This document shows, in pieces, positions 60,392-64,000 of a stretch of 64,000 nt of DNA (position 1 is its first letter; every line of letters begins with the position of its first letter). This stretch comes from Ruegeria faecimaris (GTDB taxonomy: Bacteria > Pseudomonadota > Alphaproteobacteria > Rhodobacterales > Rhodobacteraceae): positions 108,615 to 172,614 of the forward strand of contig NZ_FXTE01000007.1 in assembly GCF_900182615.1 (NCBI RefSeq), written 5' to 3'. The position numbers were made by a program, and so were the translations under genes. The notes beneath the pieces are model-generated. The model saw only the letters and a program-made list of their open reading frames with translations, ran no database searches and was not told where the DNA came from.

Positions 60392-62128
60392 ATGGACCGG
60401 ATCGAAGAGCTTGAGACCGCGCTGACAATAGAAAGCGCGACCGTTGACCATATTCATGTGGATGACGCCCGGCGTCTGACCGGGCCGGGCCTGCTATGGA
60501 ACCGACCGGGCGCGGTGATGGATGTTTTCTTCACTGATATCGACGCGACGCAGATCACCGACTTGTGGGAGAAGCATGCGCGCCGGGTTCTGGACGCACT
60601 GGGCTGGCAGGGACAGGGTCTGATCCACCGTACCTTTACGGGCGGCGTCAATCTGGCGATCTCGACACCGATGGATCAGCTCTATTCCGGGATATTCGCA
60701 GCGCAAACCGCCTGGCATTTCTGTGCTGCAGAACTGCTGGCATCCGAGCCCGGAGATTTCGATCAGATGGTTGCGGATGTCAAAGGCGTCATGGAAATGG
60801 AAGCCAATCCTGCGCTGATCGCCTTGATCGCAGCGGCTGAGGTGCATGGCGTGGATATCCTTTGCGATGATGACGAGGTGTCGATCGGGCATGGCACAGG
60901 CAGTCAGACTTGGCCTGTTGATGGGCTGCCCACCCCGGGTGAGGTGGACTGGTCTGCGCTGCATGATATCCCGGTCGCGTTCATCACCGGAACCAACGGC
61001 AAGACCACTACGACCCGGCTGCTTGAGGCTATCGCGCGCGCTTCGGGCAAGGTTGCTGGGCTAACCTCGACCGAGTTTGTCCGCGTGGGCGATGACATTC
61101 TGGACCGTGGCGATTACTCGGGCCCCGGCGGCGGCCGGATGTTGCTGCGCGATAAAAGGCTGGAGGTTGCCTGCCTTGAAGTCGCCCGTGGGGGCATCCT
61201 GCGCCGGGGTCTGCCGACCCGCGCTGCCACGGCGGCGGCTGTCACCAATGTGGCCAACGACCATCTGGGCCAATATGGGGTCAACACGGTGCCAGAACTG
61301 GCCCAGGCCAAATTCGCCGTACATCGAACATTGGCCGAGGGGGGCGTGCTGGCCCTGAATGCCGATGACGGCTTTGTCCGTGCCGAGGCGGAGAATACCT
61401 CGGCGAATATCTGGTGGTTTTCGCTGGACGCGCAGAACGACCTGATCCGCCGGGCGCGTGATGCAGACAGGTGCTGCGCCTATGTGCGGCAGGGTGATAT
61501 CGTGTTTTTCGACGGTGCGGTGGAACAGGTGGTGATCGCAGTTTCCGATGTTCCCCTGACCATGGGCGGCGCTGCGAAGTACAATATCCTGAACGCGCTG
61601 GCGGCCTTGTGCCTGGCTTTGGCGCTGGACTTGCCCGTTCAGGCGGCTAGGGATGGGTTGGCCGGGTTCAAACCAGACGCTAAGGATAATCCAGGCCGTT
61701 GCAACGAGTTCCGATACAACGGCGCACGGGTCTTTGTGGATTTTGCACATAACCCGCATTCGATTTCCGCCGTTTGCGATGCGCTGTCGAGTTTGCCAGC
61801 AAAACGGCGTTTCATCATGCTCAGCCATGCGGGGGACAGATCGGATCAGGATATCCGGGACGTAACCGCGACAGCGCTGAATTTCCAACCCGACGTGGTC
61901 GTCGCAACCGAGTTGGAAGGGTATCTAAGAGGCCGCGAGCCAAGGGAAATTTCTGATCTGATCGAAAGGACAGCGTTGGAACATGGGTATGGTGCAGAAC
62001 AAATACTCAGAGCCGCTTCGCCCACACAAGCCGCATCAATGATACTTGAAAAGCTACAACCGGATGATATCGCTTTGCTGCTGGTTTTGTCCGATCGTGA
62101 CGCTGTTCTCGCTATGCTCGACGGGTGA
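60392..62128 (+). CDS. Mur ligase-family paralogue of cyanophycin synthetase, no ATP-grasp domain
   Basis: A 578-residue protein. Residues 1-190 form an N-terminal region with no recognised domain, perhaps a relative of the CphA N-domain; residues about 195-560 form a Mur ligase domain with an intact P-loop ITGTNGKTTTTRLLEA, then EVARGGILRRGL, NVANDHLGQYGVNTV and the C-terminal VFVDFAHNPHSI. The segment order matches the Mur half of CphA, but there is no ATP-grasp domain. CphA2 proteins have the reverse pattern (ATP-grasp intact, Mur domain degenerate), so this is a different type. It may ligate or modify the polymer ends or act with CphA. ATG at 60392 follows GCGGAGG; the gene starts 14 bases after the cphA stop. 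Confidence 0.85.
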   Translation: MDRIEELETALTIESATVDHIHVDDARRLTGPGLLWNRPGAVMDVFFTDIDATQITDLWEKHARRVLDALGWQGQGLIHRTFTGGVNLAISTPMDQLYSGIFAAQTAWHFCAAELLASEPGDFDQMVADVKGVMEMEANPALIALIAAAEVHGVDILCDDDEVSIGHGTGSQTWPVDGLPTPGEVDWSALHDIPVAFITGTNGKTTTTRLLEAIARASGKVAGLTSTEFVRVGDDILDRGDYSGPGGGRMLLRDKRLEVACLEVARGGILRRGLPTRAATAAAVTNVANDHLGQYGVNTVPELAQAKFAVHRTLAEGGVLALNADDGFVRAEAENTSANIWWFSLDAQNDLIRRARDADRCCAYVRQGDIVFFDGAVEQVVIAVSDVPLTMGGAAKYNILNALAALCLALALDLPVQAARDGLAGFKPDAKDNPGRCNEFRYNGARVFVDFAHNPHSISAVCDALSSLPAKRRFIMLSHAGDRSDQDIRDVTATALNFQPDVVVATELEGYLRGREPREISDLIERTALEHGYGAEQILRAASPTQAASMILEKLQPDDIALLLVLSDRDAVLAMLDG

Positions 62129-62429
62129 GAACAGAGGCGCGTGTCGGGATCACAGAGAGGGCGTGTTAGGAAATGAGTTTTTGGGCGATCGGCAGTCCAC
62201 ATCCGACGCCCTCACCCAATGTCAATACGGCCCTGTCGGACCTTCGTCCCTATCGTATATCCGCCTCATCTCGGATTTTTTGTTTTGCGCATTGCATCAT
62301 ACTGTCCCGCAATTCGAGGCCGAGTGAGCTGGTGCGACGCCGTTCAAAGGGCATTGAGCCTCTGAGCATTGGCCGTCGGGGCAGGTATGATACCTGCCCT
62401 CAACTCGCTCGTGGCTGCCGAAACGGGCT
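62129..62429. other. Intergenic region with a palindromic hairpin
   Basis: No gene found. GGGCAGGTAT (62379-62388) and ATACCTGCCC (62390-62399) are perfect arms around one G. It lies between the convergent Mur-ligase and dehydrogenase genes and could end transcription in both directions, though no T run follows. Confidence 0.4.
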
Positions 62430-63398
62430 CTAGCTGCCGGCAGAGACGCGCGACGAACCCTGCGGGATCACCTCGTATCCAGGCTCTTCTGGTTCGTCAT
62501 CCGCCATTTCCGCAGGGAAGCCGGGGGCAAGGATGGAAAGACCGGTGGCGTCCTCTAACCGGCGGATAATGTTGGGCGATAGCTCGCGATCGCCATAGCG
62601 TGCGATGCCGTCGTCAAAAATCTGGCAAATCAAGGGTGAGACTTCCAGCGGCACATTGTTTCGTTCGGCAATACTCTGGAACAGGCCCACATCTTTTTTC
62701 ACCAGATCCATGGTGAATGAGATATCGCGCGAACCGTTCAGGATTACCTGGCTTTCGGTAACATGGGAAAAGCTGTTACCGGACGAAATTTTGATCGCCT
62801 CGTAGGCTGTGTTCAGGTCCATACCTGCAGCCTTCGCCGTCACCAACGCTTCGGCATTGGCGACCAGATGGACGGTGGCCAGATAATTGGTAAGTACCTT
62901 GAGCATCGAGGCGCTGCCAAGCTCACCGGTATGCAGGATACGCCGTCCCATTGTCTTCAGCAACGGCAGAACTCGCTCGAACGTTGAGCGGTCACAGCCC
63001 GCAAATACCGAGATATTACCAGTGTCGGCGCGGTGGCAACCGCCAGATACCGGGCAATCGACTGCGGCACCACCGGCGGCGATGACGATACCGCCAAGGC
63101 GTTCGGCTTCAGCTTGGTCAGTGGTAGACATCTCCAGCCAGATCTTGCCTTCTTTCACCTCTGGCAGCATCTCCTGCAAGACAGCGTCCGATGCGGCAGG
63201 CGAGGGTAGGCAGGTGATGACGACATCGCAATCACGCATCAATGCTGCGGCATTTTCCGCCAACTTGGCACCCTTGTCCGCCGCCGCTTCCATCAGGTCG
63301 CGGTTTAGATCAAGAACCGTCAGGTCGATTCCGTTCCGCAAAAGGCTGCCTGAAAGCTTTCCGCCGACATTACCAAGTCCAATGAACCCTACTTTCAT
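62430..63398 (-). CDS. Beta-hydroxyacid dehydrogenase (3-hydroxyisobutyrate dehydrogenase family)
   Basis: A 322-residue NAD(P)-dependent oxidoreductase. The Rossmann motif GFIGLGNVGGKL is at the N-terminus, the substrate motif DCPVSGGCHRADTG is near residue 112, and the catalytic lysine is in LGSASMLKVLTNYL (about 165). Family members oxidise 3-hydroxyisobutyrate, tartronate semialdehyde reduction products or other beta-hydroxy acids; the N-x-G rather than G-x-G third position gives no clear cofactor choice. The C-terminal 30 residues are a non-conserved tail. Confidence 0.88.
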   Translation of the reverse strand: MKVGFIGLGNVGGKLSGSLLRNGIDLTVLDLNRDLMEAAADKGAKLAENAAALMRDCDVVITCLPSPAASDAVLQEMLPEVKEGKIWLEMSTTDQAEAERLGGIVIAAGGAAVDCPVSGGCHRADTGNISVFAGCDRSTFERVLPLLKTMGRRILHTGELGSASMLKVLTNYLATVHLVANAEALVTAKAAGMDLNTAYEAIKISSGNSFSHVTESQVILNGSRDISFTMDLVKKDVGLFQSIAERNNVPLEVSPLICQIFDDGIARYGDRELSPNIIRRLEDATGLSILAPGFPAEMADDEPEEPGYEVIPQGSSRVSAGS

Positions 63399-63944
63399 CT
63401 TCTATTCCTTCCGAGTGTACGAAAAATCCAAACAAACAGATCCGCTAGGTGAGCGGTCGATAAGCGATTCCCGAGAACAAGGTGCCACCGATCCCTTTGT
63501 CAGATGAACGACGTTGGAATCTGCAATAACGCCAAGACCGGCCGCGTTTGCCACGAAGTCGAAGCCAAGCGCCGGATTGGCCACGAATGCGGCAATTCTG
63601 ACTTTCGTCGATGAGACGTCTGGTTTGATCAAGTCCAGATTCCCTGTTCGAATTTGAGACAACTCAAAAACTTGTATCGCGACCTGAGCCGCAAGTGAAA
63701 ATGATAAAACAGGCTATCTACCACAAAAATTATTTGTCTCTAGATTAGATCAAACCCAATACGCATAGTTGGTTACGCAGCTTCGAGGCAGCGGCCCGAC
63801 ATTTGAACGTTTCGCATATCGATGTCGACCTGTTCAAAGCTTGGCTGCGTGGACAGTTAGCCACGGCTTAGGTTCTGGACCTATTAATTTGTTTGCCGTC
63901 ATCCCGCCTGCGTGATTCATACCCGTGAGTTTCAGGGGTATAAC
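63399..63944. other. Gene-poor, apparently decayed stretch
   Basis: No intact gene is seen in these 546 bases. A minus-strand frame at 63402-63662 is open but lacks family similarity. Near 63753-63871 the plus strand reads LRSFEAAARHLNVS, which resembles the N-terminal helix of GcvA-type LysR regulators, then diverges and stops; it may be the remains of a regulator of the neighbouring dehydrogenase. Low certainty. Confidence 0.3.
63919..63941 (+). promoter_or_regulatory. Hairpin hiding the transposase ribosome binding site
   Basis: ATACCC (63919-63924) pairs with GGGTAT (63936-63941), so the AGGGG ribosome site is inside a stem that ends three bases before the ATG. Such folds are commonly used by insertion sequences to limit transposase made from read-through transcripts. 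Confidence 0.4.
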
Positions 63945-64000
63945 ATGAGCAATCTATTCTGGTTGACTGACGAGCAGATGGCGCGGCTTCAGCCTTACTT
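63945..64000 (+). mobile_element. IS5-type transposase, N-terminal fragment cut by window edge
   Basis: The last 56 bases encode MSNLFWLTDEQMARLQPY, the start of a common IS5-family transposase (the type with FWLTDEQWARLxPxxP at the N-terminus). The gene continues past the window. The left end of the element should lie shortly upstream, near the stop of the LysR-like remnant at about 63870, but the terminal repeat cannot be checked without the right end. Confidence 0.75.

Noticed and set aside
62173..62433. Plus-strand frame of 86 codons after the Mur-ligase paralogue
   Set aside because: Low-complexity serine/proline/arginine composition typical of noncoding sequence, and it runs over a strong palindrome.
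63402..63662. 86-codon minus-strand frame upstream of the dehydrogenase gene
   Set aside because: No family match; kept only as part of the decayed stretch description.

Overview
The window looks like chromosomal DNA of a marine alphaproteobacterium of the Rhodobacteraceae (Roseobacter group). The signs are a complete Ruegeria-style ectoine/hydroxyectoine import and catabolism locus, two TRAP transporters, a malyl-CoA lyase of the ethylmalonyl-CoA pathway type, a DgcN/DgcA pair, and short house-keeping families common in that group (TIGR02300, DUF1244, DUF6868). Codon use is GC-rich with short intergenic spaces. I cannot name the species.

Layout. 1-1.5 kb: end of a hotdog thioesterase gene, a RidA gene and a small membrane protein gene. 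1.5-9.5 kb (minus strand): XRE-cupin regulator, then a five-gene ABC transporter operon of the dipeptide/oligopeptide type ending in an Xaa-Pro aminopeptidase gene. 9.7-16.3 kb: GntR/FCD regulator divergent from a DapA-family gene, a ketoglutarate-semialdehyde-type dehydrogenase and a TRAP transporter; this looks like the lower half of hydroxyproline (or a related sugar acid) breakdown. 16.4-17.9 kb: HxlR regulator divergent from an AIF/NDH-2-like flavoprotein. 18-20.5 kb (minus): CopC-CopD copper locus with two c-type cytochromes and a Cys/His-rich exported protein. 20.9-22.4 kb: small secreted protein and an EamA exporter.

22.5-37 kb: the ectoine region. A frameshifted tyrosine recombinase relic lies at its left end. 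Then come enuR, uehABC, a usp gene, eutABC, doeA, doeB, doeX (asnC type), doeC and doeD, all on the plus strand. A serine recombinase C-terminal relic and tRNA-Ala(GGC) lie at its right end. The genes cover regulation, uptake, ring opening, deacetylation, transamination to aspartate semialdehyde and oxidation to aspartate. A folded-looking spacer lies between doeX and doeC.

37-44 kb: ordinary functions (TIGR02300, a YgjP-type metallohydrolase, GntR/FCD regulator, lipoprotein lytic transglycosylase, accA, LysE exporter with its Lrp regulator, PA14-like secreted protein, malyl-CoA lyase). 44.4-47.3 kb: dgcN-dgcA-dat, a compact D-glutamate/D-amino acid catabolic unit. 47.7-55.2 kb: methyltransferase, L35-L20 ribosomal genes, Usp plus alanine/glycine:sodium symporter with a divergent Lrp regulator, pyruvate kinase, N-formylglutamate amidohydrolase and two small conserved proteins.

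55.4-62.1 kb: a cyanophycin operon: isoaspartyl dipeptidase, cyanophycinase, full-length cyanophycin synthetase, and a shorter Mur-ligase paralogue without an ATP-grasp domain. This fourth gene is the best candidate for an incompletely described function. 62.4-64 kb: a beta-hydroxyacid dehydrogenase gene, decayed sequence, and the start of an IS5-type transposase cut by the window edge.

Nitrogen-rich small molecules (peptides, ectoine, D-amino acids, alanine/glycine, cyanophycin) are the common theme. Three operons that begin with or contain a solute-binding-protein gene have a strong hairpin directly after that gene.
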